Assembly: GCA_016932165.1 (NCBI GenBank)
Contig: JAFGDK010000004.1
Span: 1 to 38,600 of the forward strand
From: Anaerolineales bacterium
GTDB taxonomy: Bacteria > Chloroflexota > Anaerolineae > Anaerolineales > UBA11579
Direction of reading: 5' to 3'
Length of the DNA stretch: 38,600 nucleotides
The notes under the pieces are model-generated. The model saw only the letters and a program-made list of their open reading frames with translations. It made no database searches and had not been told where the DNA came from. The position numbers and the translations under genes were made by a program. Positions 26,154 through 35,200 of the stretch are shown here, in pieces (positions within the stretch are counted from its first letter, which is position 1; each line of letters opens with the position of its first letter).

Positions 26154-27674
26154 CTACTTCGCAAAATCCACCGCTCGAGTCTCGCGCAGTACCGTTACTT
26201 TAATTTGGCCGGGGTATTGCATTGTCTCTTCAATCTGCTTGGCGATATCGCGTGCCATACGCGTAGCGGAGAGGTCATCCACATCTTCGGGGCGAACGAT
26301 GATACGCACTTCGCGCCCGGCCTGCAGGGCATAACTTTGGGTCACTCCCTGGTAGGCATTGGCAATTTCTTCCAGACTGCGGACACGCTTGAGGTACTGT
26401 TCCAGGCTTTCCCGGCGTGCTCCGGGGCGGGCGCCAGAGATTGCATCAGCCGCTTCCACGATCACCGCTTCCACCGATTCCTGTTCAACCTCATGGTGGT
26501 GGGAGGCAATAGCATTGACCACCACCTTTGGGACGCCGTATCGGGCGGCAAAATCCGCCCCGATTTGAGCGTGTGTCCCTTCCAGATTATGGTCCATGGC
26601 TTTGCCCAGGTCGTGCAGCAAGCCGCCCATCTTGGCAATCTCTACATCTGCTCCCAATTCAGAGGCAATCACTGCGGCCAGCTTTGCGGTTTCCACTGCG
26701 TGGTCGAGTTGGTTTTGACCATAAGAAGTGCGGAATTTTAATCGTCCCAATACCTTGGTCACTTCCCTGTGCAGGCTGGGTACGCCAGCCTCGAAGCTGG
26801 CTGTTTCACCAGCCTCAACAATTACTTTTTCCACTTCGCGGTTGGTTTTTTCAAGGGTCTTTTCGATACTGGCAGGGTGGATTCGTCCATCATCTACCAG
26901 TTTTTGCAGTGTGCGCCGAGCAACTTCCCTGCGGACCGGATCGAAGCAGGAGATCGTCACCGCCTCGGGTGTGTCGTCCACAATCACATCCACCCCAGCA
27001 GCCGCTTCAAATGAGCGGATGTTGCGCCCATTCCGCCCGATGATCCTTCCCTTCATATCATCTGAGGGTAGGGATACCACCGAGGTGGTGATCTCGGAAA
27101 CGTGTTCTGATGCGACCCGCTGGATGGCCAGGGTGATCAATTTTCTGGCGCGTTTCTCGCCTTCTTCACGCGCTTCCGCCTCAATCTGGCGCATAACCCG
27201 GGCCATATCGCCGCGGGCTTCTTTTTCCACTTCGGCCAGCAATGCTGCCTGGGCTTCTTCAACCGTCATATTTGATATTGTCTGCAGCTTTTCCAGTTCC
27301 TGTGTATAGAGTTCATCGATTTCGTTGGCCCGCCGGTCAATCGAGCTCTGGCGTTTGTTCAGCCGCTGTTCGCTTTTTTCAACCCGGTCTGCCAGTTTAT
27401 CCAGTTCCGAGCGCCTGCGCTGCAGACGTTCGTCTTCATTGCTAAGTTCATTTCTCCGGCGGTTAATTTCCTTATCTGCAGATTCCCTGATTTCAGCCGC
27501 CCGGGTTTTGGCCTCAAGTTCAATCACCTTGGCTTTTTCTTCTGCACCAGTAATAATTTGATGGGCCTGTGCCTCGTTGCGGCGGATGGCCTGTGCCAGC
27601 TGCATCTGGCGGATCAGGTAGCCGATCCCAGCACCCGCCATAATGGCGATTACAGCGATTACGATTGGATTCAT
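26154..27674 (-). CDS. rny: Ribonuclease Y
   Basis: The 506-residue endoribonuclease is membrane-anchored and initiates mRNA decay. An N-terminal transmembrane helix (residues 3-22) is followed by a long charged coiled coil (about 25-190). A KH domain with GRIIGRNGRNIRSFE (209-223) and an HD domain with catalytic H354 and D355 in GLLHDLGKAMDH follow. AAAGGTG precedes the ATG. It lies 66 bp downstream of recX. The recA/rny neighbourhood is also seen in Firmicutes. Confidence 0.97.
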   Translation of the reverse strand: MNPIVIAVIAIMAGAGIGYLIRQMQLAQAIRRNEAQAHQIITGAEEKAKVIELEAKTRAAEIRESADKEINRRRNELSNEDERLQRRRSELDKLADRVEKSEQRLNKRQSSIDRRANEIDELYTQELEKLQTISNMTVEEAQAALLAEVEKEARGDMARVMRQIEAEAREEGEKRARKLITLAIQRVASEHVSEITTSVVSLPSDDMKGRIIGRNGRNIRSFEAAAGVDVIVDDTPEAVTISCFDPVRREVARRTLQKLVDDGRIHPASIEKTLEKTNREVEKVIVEAGETASFEAGVPSLHREVTKVLGRLKFRTSYGQNQLDHAVETAKLAAVIASELGADVEIAKMGGLLHDLGKAMDHNLEGTHAQIGADFAARYGVPKVVVNAIASHHHEVEQESVEAVIVEAADAISGARPGARRESLEQYLKRVRSLEEIANAYQGVTQSYALQAGREVRIIVRPEDVDDLSATRMARDIAKQIEETMQYPGQIKVTVLRETRAVDFAK

Positions 27675-27740
27675 GGTTTCACCTTTCTATATGTTTATTT
27701 TTTCTTCCGGTAAAGGGTAGAAGGAGTGATGATCTGCCAT

Positions 27741-28373
27741 TTACTCGGATTCGGAAGAAATCTCTTCCCATATGGTTGCCACCACTTCAGCGATCACTTC
27801 GTAGTGGAACCCGCGGCGGGCCAGAAAGCCATACATCTTCTTCCGGAACTCATCTTGTTCCAGGTTTTTGAATCGGTGGGACTTTTTCTGTGCAGCTTTG
27901 ATTGCCAGGTTGAGTTCGTCCAGATTTGATAGCGCTTGTTCAATCATCCGGTCTGGGACGCCTTTTTGCCGGAGTTCAACTCTCAGCATCCGGCTGCCCC
28001 GGGGACGGAATTCTGAACGGTTTTCAACCCACAATTCAGCAAAGTACGCATCATCTACCAGCCTGCCGCGGACCAGGCGTTCGATGATTTCATCAATCAC
28101 GGCCTGGTCATAATTGTGTTTTTTAAGGTTCTGTCTGACCTCTTTTTCAGACCGGGGACGATAGCTTAAGAAATTAAGCGCCCGCTGCAAGGCTACTTCG
28201 ATGTCATCCTGTGCTTGCAGTTCGGCGATCTTCTCCGCGCTGAGTTCCTGCCCGGGGTGCAGCCAAGCTGCTACAATCCGAGAAAGCCCGAATGCAAATT
28301 CGCCATCCAGGTATACGTTCACCCGCTCTTTGTTGCGTTTTTGCACTTTTAATCCGGTAACTTTTGCCATCAT
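27741..28373 (-). CDS. recX: Regulatory protein RecX
   Basis: RecX binds RecA filaments and limits their growth. About 210 residues, highly charged and helical, with the family motifs RALNFLSYRPRSEKEVRQNL and RGRLVDDAYFAELWVENRSE. The start is uncertain: adjacent ATG codons at 28373 and 28370 (MMAKVTGLKV) both lack a clear Shine-Dalgarno, and an earlier ATG (28400) would add MCVAVFLFN. The order recA-recX-rny supports the assignment. Confidence 0.88.
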   Translation of the reverse strand: MMAKVTGLKVQKRNKERVNVYLDGEFAFGLSRIVAAWLHPGQELSAEKIAELQAQDDIEVALQRALNFLSYRPRSEKEVRQNLKKHNYDQAVIDEIIERLVRGRLVDDAYFAELWVENRSEFRPRGSRMLRVELRQKGVPDRMIEQALSNLDELNLAIKAAQKKSHRFKNLEQDEFRKKMYGFLARRGFHYEVIAEVVATIWEEISSESE

Positions 28374-28690
28374 GTTAAACAAAAAAACCGCAACACACAA
28401 CTATGTCACGGCTGACAAGATAGAATTGACCCAAACAACGGACCAGTTTAGTTGTCCGAAAGGTTTTTACCTATGGCAAATGAGGTTCTCGAATTTAAGA
28501 ATCTCTTGCAGATTACGATGTTTTCCTCGGTCTTCTGTGTTCGTATCAAAAATCCAGGATCACACAGGGTGACCATCAAATATTTGCCGGTTTTATTTTT
28601 AGGTAAATACCTAAATTTCAGTTTCTCTATCAAATCAGTCGCGGCCGCGGTGTGTTCTTGCCTGGTAGCGGCCATCTGGCAGTCAGCCGG
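28374..28690. other. Non-coding recA-recX gap with a palindrome
   Basis: No convincing gene is seen in these 317 bp. A 75-residue minus-strand frame (28448-28675) has no recognisable family. The clearest element is an 18-bp inverted repeat at 28598-28615 (TTTAGGTA, AA, TACCTAAA), a possible operator or RNA hairpin. A CGCGGCCGCG palindrome lies at 28640-28649. No canonical LexA box was noticed. Confidence 0.45.
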
Positions 28691-29701
28691 TTATCCATCC
28701 AGGGGGATAATGCCTTCCTGGATCACCTGCTCTCTGATCGCCTTTTCGATCATCTCTGCCAGCTCCGGGGTCTGGCGCAAGTAGTCCTTTGAATTCTCGC
28801 GCCCTTGCCCGATTCTTATTTCGCCGTAGTTGTAAAAAGAGCCGCGCTTGTCAACGATCTGGTATTCTACGGCAAGGTCAAGCAGGTCTCCTACTTTGGA
28901 GATACCTTCATTATACATTATATCAAATTCTGCGGTGCGGAAAGGCGGTGCAACTTTATTCTTCACCACCCGTACTCGTGTTCGGTTCCCGATCATTTCC
29001 GAACCCGATTTAATCGCCTGCACCCGGCGCACATCCATGCGCACTGAAGAATAGAACTTCAGCGCCTGACCGCCGGTAGTTGTTTCCGGGTTGCCAAACA
29101 CCACCCCGATCTTCTGGCGCAGCTGGTTGGTGAAGATCACAGCGGTATTGGTTTGCTTGATCGCGCCAGAGAGTTTGCGCATCGCTTGGGACATCAATCT
29201 GGCTTGCACGCCCATCGTGGCATCTCCCATATCCCCCTCCAGTTCAGAGCGGGGCACCAGGGCGGCTACAGAATCGATCACCACCACATCGACAGCTCCG
29301 GAACGCACCAAGGTTTCAGTAATTTCCAGGGCTTGTTCACCCATATCGGGCTGGGAGATCAGCAGGTTATCGACATCAACACCACACAGCGCGGCGTAAC
29401 TTGGATCCAGGGCGTGTTCCATATCGATGAATGCCGCTGTGCCGCCCATTTTTTGGGCTTCTGCCACAATATGCTGGCAAATAGTGGTTTTTCCGGAGGC
29501 CTCTGGTCCAAAGATCTCTGTGACCCGCCCGCGCGGGACCCCACCTATCCCCAGGGCAATATCCAATGAGATCGAACCGGTGGGGATGGCCGCTACTTTC
29601 AAGCTGTGCGCCTCACCCAGACGCATGATTGAGCCGTCGCCATACCGTTTGGTGATGTCGCTTAATGCATTTTGCAAGGCCTTGTTTTTTTCAACCGTCA
29701 T
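28691..29701 (-). CDS. recA: Recombinase RecA
   Basis: The 336-residue RecA drives strand exchange and co-protease activation. The Walker A motif GPEASGKTT is at residues 65-73; [18 protein letters not shown] and the DNA-binding loop region (about 155-205) are present. The C-terminus is short and ends [14 protein letters not shown] lies about 9 bases before the ATG. It heads a minus-strand cluster with recX and rny. Confidence 0.98.
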   Translation of the reverse strand: MTVEKNKALQNALSDITKRYGDGSIMRLGEAHSLKVAAIPTGSISLDIALGIGGVPRGRVTEIFGPEASGKTTICQHIVAEAQKMGGTAAFIDMEHALDPSYAALCGVDVDNLLISQPDMGEQALEITETLVRSGAVDVVVIDSVAALVPRSELEGDMGDATMGVQARLMSQAMRKLSGAIKQTNTAVIFTNQLRQKIGVVFGNPETTTGGQALKFYSSVRMDVRRVQAIKSGSEMIGNRTRVRVVKNKVAPPFRTAEFDIMYNEGISKVGDLLDLAVEYQIVDKRGSFYNYGEIRIGQGRENSKDYLRQTPELAEMIEKAIREQVIQEGIIPLDG

Positions 29702-29733
29702 TGATGACGTCCTTTCAAACCCGGATTAGACTA

Positions 29734-29762
29734 ATTTTAATCGATGTATTGGGATTCGTGAA
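29734..29762 (-). promoter_or_regulatory. Possible recA promoter
   Basis: On the minus strand TTCACG (complement of 29757-29762) and TAAAAT (complement of 29734-29739) are 17 bp apart and lie about 30 bp before recA. The match is moderate (4/6 and 5/6). No SOS operator was noticed close by. Confidence 0.35.
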
Positions 29763-29848
29763 TAGATACCTGGTGAACGTGGGGAGATTGGTTTACTATC
29801 CCCTTTCCTCATCCCGCACTGTCCAATCACTGATCAAGATGATTTTTG

Positions 29849-29877
29849 TTTACTGATTGCTATTAATCCATTATAGT
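29849..29877 (+). promoter_or_regulatory. Possible maeB promoter
   Basis: TTTACT (29849-29854) and TATAGT (29872-29877) are spaced 17 bp and lie about 35 bp before the maeB start. This is a moderate sigma-70-type match. Confidence 0.45.
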
Positions 29878-29911
29878 TAATCCCGCAACGCGTACGACAA
29901 TAGGAGAAAAA

Positions 29912-32167
29912 ATGTCAAACTTACGTAAGGATGCGCTCGAATACCATCGTCTGGGTGGAAAGCCCGGAAAAATTTCGATTCAACCCACCAAACCGCTGGA
30001 TACCCAAAGAGACCTGTCACTGGCCTACTCTCCTGGTGTGGCAGAACCTGTTCTTGAGATCGATAAAAACCCTGAAAAAGCCTTTGAATATACTTCACGC
30101 GGCAATTTGGTCGGGGTGGTTTCCAACGGCTCTGCCATCCTGGGGCTTGGCAACCTGGGCGCTTTGGCCTCTAAACCAGTCATGGAAGGCAAGGGAGTGC
30201 TGTTTAAGAAGTTTGCTGATATCGATGTCTTTGATATTGAGGTTGACAGCCAGGATCCCGATGAGATCATCCAGGTGGTGCGGGCGATTGCCCCTACTTT
30301 TGGCGGGATCAATCTGGAAGATATCAAAGCCCCAGAGTGTTTTTTCATCGAACAATCGCTGCAAAAGATGCTTGATATTCCGGTCTTCCACGATGACCAG
30401 CACGGCACGGCAATCATTACCGCAGCCGGACTTTCTAACGCGCTCGAGGTGGTGAGGAAGGAGATCACCGAGATCAAGCTGGTGGTTTCCGGCGCCGGTG
30501 CGGCCGGTCTTTCCTGCGTCAGGATGGCAATACTTCTGGGTGTTCCTAGAGAAAATATTATCCTTTCAGATATTTATGGTGTGGTTTACGAAGGCCGCGA
30601 GGAGGGGATGAACCCCTGGTTGGCAGAATTTACCCGGAAGACGGATGCCCGTACCCTGGATGAGATTATCGAAGGGGCAGATGTCTTTTACGGCCTGTCT
30701 GCGGGGGGCGTGCTCAAACCAGAGATGGTAAAAAAGATGGCTCGTGACCCGATCATCTTTGCGATGGCCAACCCAACCCCTGAAATTGATTACGATCTGG
30801 CAAAACAAGTGCGTCCTGATGCAATCGTGGCGACAGGGCGTTCGGATTATCCCAATCAGGTTAACAATGTTCTCGGGTTTCCCTTCATCTTCAGGGGCGC
30901 GTTGGATGTGCTTGCCAGTGCGATCAATGATGAGATGAAGCTTGCCGCGTCGATGGCATTGGCTGATTTAGCCAAAGAGGATGTAGAAGACAGTGTGCTC
31001 AAGGCGTACGGACTCGAAAACCTAAAATTTGGGCGTGATTACATCCTTCCCAAGCCGCTCGATCCACGCGTCCTCCTGTGGGAAGCGCCAGCGGTAGCTC
31101 AGGCTGCCATGGAAACAGGTGTCGCCCGGCGCGAAATTAACCTCGAAGACTACCGTGAGCAGCTTGCTCTCCGTCAGGGAAAGGGTCAGCAGGTCCGGCA
31201 TTATATTTTGCATAAAGCCAAAGCGGTGAAAACCCGCAAACGAATTGTGTTTGCAGAAGGTGAGGAGGATAAGATTATTCGGGCTGCGGAACAGGTCTTC
31301 ATGGAAGGGATTGGCGAACCTATTTTGCTGGGCCGGGCTGAGGTCATCACCAAACGGGCTGAGGAACTCGGGGTTGCCTGTCATGCTCAAGTGCTCGATC
31401 ATATAAATTGCGATTGTCTGGAAGATTTCGTTCAGGCCTATTACCAGCTGCGGCGCCGGAATGGCGTCACCCTCCAGCTGGCACGCAAACATTTGCGTGA
31501 TCCCAATGTCTTCGGCGCTATGATGGTCAAACAGGGCAGCGCGGATGCCTTTATCTCGGGGCTTACCTATGAATACCCGGAAGTGATCCGGCCAGCACTA
31601 CAGATTCACCACACTGCATCGGGAACCAACCGGGCAGCCGGTGTGTACCTGATGATTGTGGAGGATCAAGTCTACATTTTTACAGATGCTACTGTCAATA
31701 TTGATCCCAGCGCCCATGATCTGGCTGAAATTGCCATCCTGGCGGCTGATTTTACCAAACGATTGGGTCTGGTGCCCCAGGTGGCGATGCTTTCGTTCTC
31801 AAATTTTGGCAGCACGCCCCATCCGCTATCTTGGAAAGTGAGACAAGCTGTTGAGATCATCCGTGAGCTGCGCCCAGACCTTAAGGTGGACGGTGAAATG
31901 CAGGCCGATACGGCCCTCTCTGCTGAGATCATTGATCAGCGTTATCCCTTCAGCCAGGTGCGGGAAGCCAATGTACTGGTCTTCCCTTCACTTGAATCTG
32001 CAAATATTGCCTATAAACTGCTTGATAAACTGGGGAAGGCGCAAAAGATTGGACCGATCCTGCTGGGGATGGGCGCTCCTGTGCATGTCCTCCAAACAGG
32101 TGATGAAGTCCGCGATATCATCAATATTGCTGCTGTAGCGGTGATGGATGCCGGGAGCCAGAGATGA
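29912..32167 (+). CDS. maeB: NADP-dependent malic enzyme with C-terminal phosphotransacetylase-like domain
   Basis: The 751-residue enzyme decarboxylates malate to pyruvate, reducing NADP+ (or NAD+). The N-terminal domain has LSLAYSPGVAEP and HDDQHGTAII, the Rossmann domain has VSGAGAAGLSC (192-202) and AMANPTPEI. From about residue 430 the sequence is phosphotransacetylase-like (RIVFAEGEEDKIIRAAEQVF, LGLVPQVAMLSFSNFGST), which in MaeB proteins is regulatory and binds acetyl-CoA. AGGAG precedes the ATG. The stop overlaps the next start (ATGA). Confidence 0.96.
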   Translation: MSNLRKDALEYHRLGGKPGKISIQPTKPLDTQRDLSLAYSPGVAEPVLEIDKNPEKAFEYTSRGNLVGVVSNGSAILGLGNLGALASKPVMEGKGVLFKKFADIDVFDIEVDSQDPDEIIQVVRAIAPTFGGINLEDIKAPECFFIEQSLQKMLDIPVFHDDQHGTAIITAAGLSNALEVVRKEITEIKLVVSGAGAAGLSCVRMAILLGVPRENIILSDIYGVVYEGREEGMNPWLAEFTRKTDARTLDEIIEGADVFYGLSAGGVLKPEMVKKMARDPIIFAMANPTPEIDYDLAKQVRPDAIVATGRSDYPNQVNNVLGFPFIFRGALDVLASAINDEMKLAASMALADLAKEDVEDSVLKAYGLENLKFGRDYILPKPLDPRVLLWEAPAVAQAAMETGVARREINLEDYREQLALRQGKGQQVRHYILHKAKAVKTRKRIVFAEGEEDKIIRAAEQVFMEGIGEPILLGRAEVITKRAEELGVACHAQVLDHINCDCLEDFVQAYYQLRRRNGVTLQLARKHLRDPNVFGAMMVKQGSADAFISGLTYEYPEVIRPALQIHHTASGTNRAAGVYLMIVEDQVYIFTDATVNIDPSAHDLAEIAILAADFTKRLGLVPQVAMLSFSNFGSTPHPLSWKVRQAVEIIRELRPDLKVDGEMQADTALSAEIIDQRYPFSQVREANVLVFPSLESANIAYKLLDKLGKAQKIGPILLGMGAPVHVLQTGDEVRDIINIAAVAVMDAGSQR

Positions 32168-32652
32168 GCCAGGAGACTCGGATTTTGTTCGTGTGCCAGG
32201 GCAATATCATTCGCAGTCCGCTGGCTGAGCATATGTTCAAACACCTTGCTGAACAGGCAGGTCTCAGTGATCAATTCTATGTGAGATCTGCCGGCACATC
32301 CTCATATCATGTGGGAGAGTCCCCAGATTCCCGGATGCGCCGGGTAGCCGCCAAGAACGGTTTTAAATACACCGGGCGCGCCCGTCAGTTTCAGACCGCA
32401 GATTTCAACAATTTCGACCTGATCATTGCAATGGATACCCAGAATTTATCGATCCTCAAACGGCTGGCTGGCAGTAGTGAGGAGCATCTCGCCAAACTGC
32501 GCACCATGCGCACATTTGACCCAGAAGGTGATTTTGACCAGAGCGTCCCTGACCCATATTACGGCGGCATTGACGGCTTCCAGATCACCTTTGATATCGT
32601 AAAACGTTCGAGTCAGGGTTTGTTAGAAGCGCTCCAGAAAGGTGCGGTGTGA
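32164..32652 (+). CDS. Low-molecular-weight phosphatase (PTP fold)
   Basis: The 162-residue protein has the P-loop C-Q-G-N-I-I-R-S-P with nucleophile C11 and R17, and the general acid D130 in PDPYYGG. It overlaps maeB by 4 bases and its TGA overlaps the next GTG. Proteins of this fold can be tyrosine phosphatases. In several bacteria those next to fructosamine-kinase homologues act on ribulosamine 5-phosphates, which suits this context. It has I at the position where many tyrosine phosphatases have C (GNICRSP). Activity is inferred. Confidence 0.9.
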   Translation: MSQETRILFVCQGNIIRSPLAEHMFKHLAEQAGLSDQFYVRSAGTSSYHVGESPDSRMRRVAAKNGFKYTGRARQFQTADFNNFDLIIAMDTQNLSILKRLAGSSEEHLAKLRTMRTFDPEGDFDQSVPDPYYGGIDGFQITFDIVKRSSQGLLEALQKGAV

Positions 32653-33527
32653 TCCTCGGCAGAGTGTCGCCGTCCATCCCGTCGGCAGTTGCGGCATGGT
32701 TGTCAGCCCAGAAGCTTGGTGATCCCGTCCGGCTTGAGCCGGTGGGAGGGGGATGTATCAACAGTGCTGGGATATTGATTACCTCCAGCGGAGAGCGTTT
32801 CTTCCTCAAGACCAATCCTAGCTGCCCTGCGGATATGTTTGCCTGTGAAGCGGACGGCCTGCGAGCCCTGGCTAAGGCAGAGGGCGGCCCGCGGGTGCCA
32901 GATGTATATTTGCACGGTCCGGATTTTATCTTGATCGAAGATTTGGCCCCTGCACCGCGCTCGAAAACCTACTGGACCGATTTGGGCCGCCAGATGGCCA
33001 GCTTGCATCACTACACTGCTGAGAAATTTGGCTTCGAGGCTGATAACTATATCGGCAGCACACCCCAGCCCAATCCCTGGACTGTTGAGGGTTATCAATT
33101 TTATGCCCGTCACCGCTTCGGATTCCAGGCCGAGATGGCTGCCCAGCGCGGATTACTCTCCCACCAGGAGCTAACCCTTGTTTCAGACCTGGCCGCCCGT
33201 TTGCCTAGTCTGGTTCCTGCCCAACCGGCTTCCCTGATGCATGGAGACTTGTGGAATGGCAACCAGATTACTGATGCAGGCGGCAACCCGGCAATCATCG
33301 ACCCGGCAGCCTACTACGGCTGGGCCGAAGCTGACCTGGCGATGATGATCCTGTTTGGCAGCCCTGGGAGGGGTTTCTGGGAAGCCTACAACGAGGTTCG
33401 CCCTCTGGAACCCGGCTACCAGGAGCGATTTGGGCTGTATAACCTCTACCACTTACTCAACCACCTCAACCTGTTTGGCCGCAGCTATCATGGGCAGGTA
33501 GTCAGCGCTCTGCTCCGCTACAGGTAA
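32649..33527 (+). CDS. Fructosamine/ketosamine 3-kinase family protein
   Basis: The 292-residue protein starts with GTG at 32649, overlapping the preceding stop (GTGA). It has a protein-kinase-like fold: a glycine-rich segment LEPVGGGCINSAG, ATP-contacting K54 and E67, HGDLWNGN with catalytic D200 (198-205), and AIIDPAAYYG with D218. Bacterial family members phosphorylate ribulosamine or erythrulosamine adducts on proteins, which then break down, removing the sugar. Its pairing with a PTP-fold phosphatase supports a deglycation role. Confidence 0.9.
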   Translation: MILGRVSPSIPSAVAAWLSAQKLGDPVRLEPVGGGCINSAGILITSSGERFFLKTNPSCPADMFACEADGLRALAKAEGGPRVPDVYLHGPDFILIEDLAPAPRSKTYWTDLGRQMASLHHYTAEKFGFEADNYIGSTPQPNPWTVEGYQFYARHRFGFQAEMAAQRGLLSHQELTLVSDLAARLPSLVPAQPASLMHGDLWNGNQITDAGGNPAIIDPAAYYGWAEADLAMMILFGSPGRGFWEAYNEVRPLEPGYQERFGLYNLYHLLNHLNLFGRSYHGQVVSALLRYR

Positions 33528-33535
33528 GGTTGGGC

Positions 33536-34828
33536 TTAGTTCAATCTCGCCAGCACCTTATCCACCCGGTTACCGTCCATATCGAGCACTTCCAGGTGGA
33601 TGTCTTCCCAAACAAGACTGTCTCCGGTGGTGGGGATCTTGCCGAGTTCGGCCATCACCAGCCCGCCGATTGTTTGGTAAAGACGTTCCTCCCCGTTGGT
33701 TGGCTTCTTGCCCACCAGGTCACGGAAGGTAGTCAGCGGCAGCAATCCATCCAGTAGCCAACTGCCGTCGCCGCGCTGCACGATTGCCGGGTCGGTGGAG
33801 GCTGGGCTGGTTTGCTTGAAGCCGATCAGGGCTTCTGTGAGGTCATCATCGGCGATCAGCCCGTCCACGCCGCCGAATTCATTCATCACAAAGGCTATTC
33901 CTGAACCGGTTTCCTGCAGACGTGAAATCGCCGCCAGGATGTTCAGGCTTTCCGGTACGATCAATGGCGGGTGGAGGATGGCTGTCAGGTCAAATTGTCC
34001 GGTTACCAGGTGCTGTTCCAGCAGCTCCTGGGCGTAGACCACACCCCGCAGTCGGTCCAAACTCCCCTGGACTACCGGGTATTTTGAGCGTTTAAAATTC
34101 ATCAAGGTGTCTTTAATCTCATCCTGGGTGGCGTTGATATCCAGCCACACGATCTTGGACCGGGGGGTAATCAGGCTTTCGATCCGCGATGCATCAAAGT
34201 TGAGTACCTGTTCCATCATCACCTCCTCATCCCGGTTGAGGATGCCGGTTTCAGCCCCCTGGTCGATCAACATCCGCAAGTCTTCATCGGTCAGTTTTTG
34301 CCTGATGGGTGCCTCGATCTGCAGCAGCTTGATGACCGCATTGGTGGAGCCATTCAGGAAGGAGACAATAGGTTTGCCCCAATGCGCCAGGCGTTTCATG
34401 AATGGTGCGGTCATTCGGGCGTATCGTTCCGGATTTGTGATTGCCAGCCGCTTGGGCACCAGCTCCCCGATGACCAGAGAAAGGTAGGTGATCAGCAGCA
34501 CCATCAGGGTCACGCTGACCGCCTCCGCGTAGCGCCCCACACCCGGGATCCATTCAATCAGCGGGGTCACCTGAACTGCCAGCGCCGATCCGCCAAATGC
34601 GCCTGTAGCCACGCCAACCAGCGTAATGCCCACCTGAACTGTGGACAGGAATAAGCCTGATTGGCCTGCCAGTTGGTTAGCCTCTTCAGCTCTTTTATCT
34701 CCGTCTTCAGCCATCTGTTTGAGACGCAATTCCTTGGCTGATATGATTGCCATCTCTGCCAGGGCAAAGAATCCATTGATCAGCACCAATAAGAGCAGTA
34801 TTAAAAATTCAAGAATACCTAAACCCAT
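33536..34828 (-). CDS. CNNM/HlyC-CorC family membrane protein with CBS domains
   Basis: The 430-residue protein carries a DUF21/CNNM transmembrane domain (about 1-190, with GELVPKRLAI at 121-130), paired CBS domains (about 205-330) and a CorC/HlyC domain (about 345-428). Such proteins are linked to magnesium or cobalt export and are often mis-named hemolysins. The 8 bp between its stop and that of the kinase gene shows convergent ends. Confidence 0.92.
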   Translation of the reverse strand: MGLGILEFLILLLLVLINGFFALAEMAIISAKELRLKQMAEDGDKRAEEANQLAGQSGLFLSTVQVGITLVGVATGAFGGSALAVQVTPLIEWIPGVGRYAEAVSVTLMVLLITYLSLVIGELVPKRLAITNPERYARMTAPFMKRLAHWGKPIVSFLNGSTNAVIKLLQIEAPIRQKLTDEDLRMLIDQGAETGILNRDEEVMMEQVLNFDASRIESLITPRSKIVWLDINATQDEIKDTLMNFKRSKYPVVQGSLDRLRGVVYAQELLEQHLVTGQFDLTAILHPPLIVPESLNILAAISRLQETGSGIAFVMNEFGGVDGLIADDDLTEALIGFKQTSPASTDPAIVQRGDGSWLLDGLLPLTTFRDLVGKKPTNGEERLYQTIGGLVMAELGKIPTTGDSLVWEDIHLEVLDMDGNRVDKVLARLN

Positions 34829-35200
34829 AATGTCCTCTGGAATAGTTTCGTTAAGTTAAGGGTACTACCATGTGATGTATGCAGACATCCTATAAACTAT
34901 GGTAAATGACATTGAAAGGTGATCAGGTATCGTAGAATGAGACGAAATTGATTGAACAATCGAATGGAGGGGGTTGTTCCTGATTACTCGGTGCCCAATC
35001 ACCAGGTGCCTACGATATAATAACATGCATTGGCCTAGTACTTTGTCAAAGCAAAAAGGTGTATGTAGAAGAAAAGCAGCTGATAAAAAATATTTTTAAA
35101 ATGCCTGGATACAGCCTTTGCCAAAGTATTAAGTGTTCCGTTAAGCAACAATCCAATGATTCAAAAGACCTTTGACAGAACACTAGGAGAAAGCGCAATC
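34829..35200. promoter_or_regulatory. Non-coding region with paired palindromes upstream of the MFS gene
   Basis: No gene is seen in these 372 bp. Two palindromes of the form CTTTGnCAAAG occur at 35041-35051 and 35116-35126, 75 bp apart, about seven helical turns. The first contains TTGTCA on the + strand and TTGACA on the minus strand, so it overlaps possible -35 boxes in both directions. TAGAAG at 35066-35071 is a weak + strand -10 with 17-bp spacing. A small hairpin, GATTG-AA-CAATC, lies near 34950. The layout suggests a regulated promoter shared by the divergent genes. Confidence 0.45.

Noticed and set aside
28448-28675. 75-residue frame between recA and recX
   Set aside because: No family likeness, no clear ribosome-binding site. 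Kept as non-coding, though a small gene is not excluded.
29702-29911. LexA/SOS box at recA
   Set aside because: No CTGT-N8-ACAG or GAAC-N4-GTTC type match was noticed. A lineage-specific box is not excluded.
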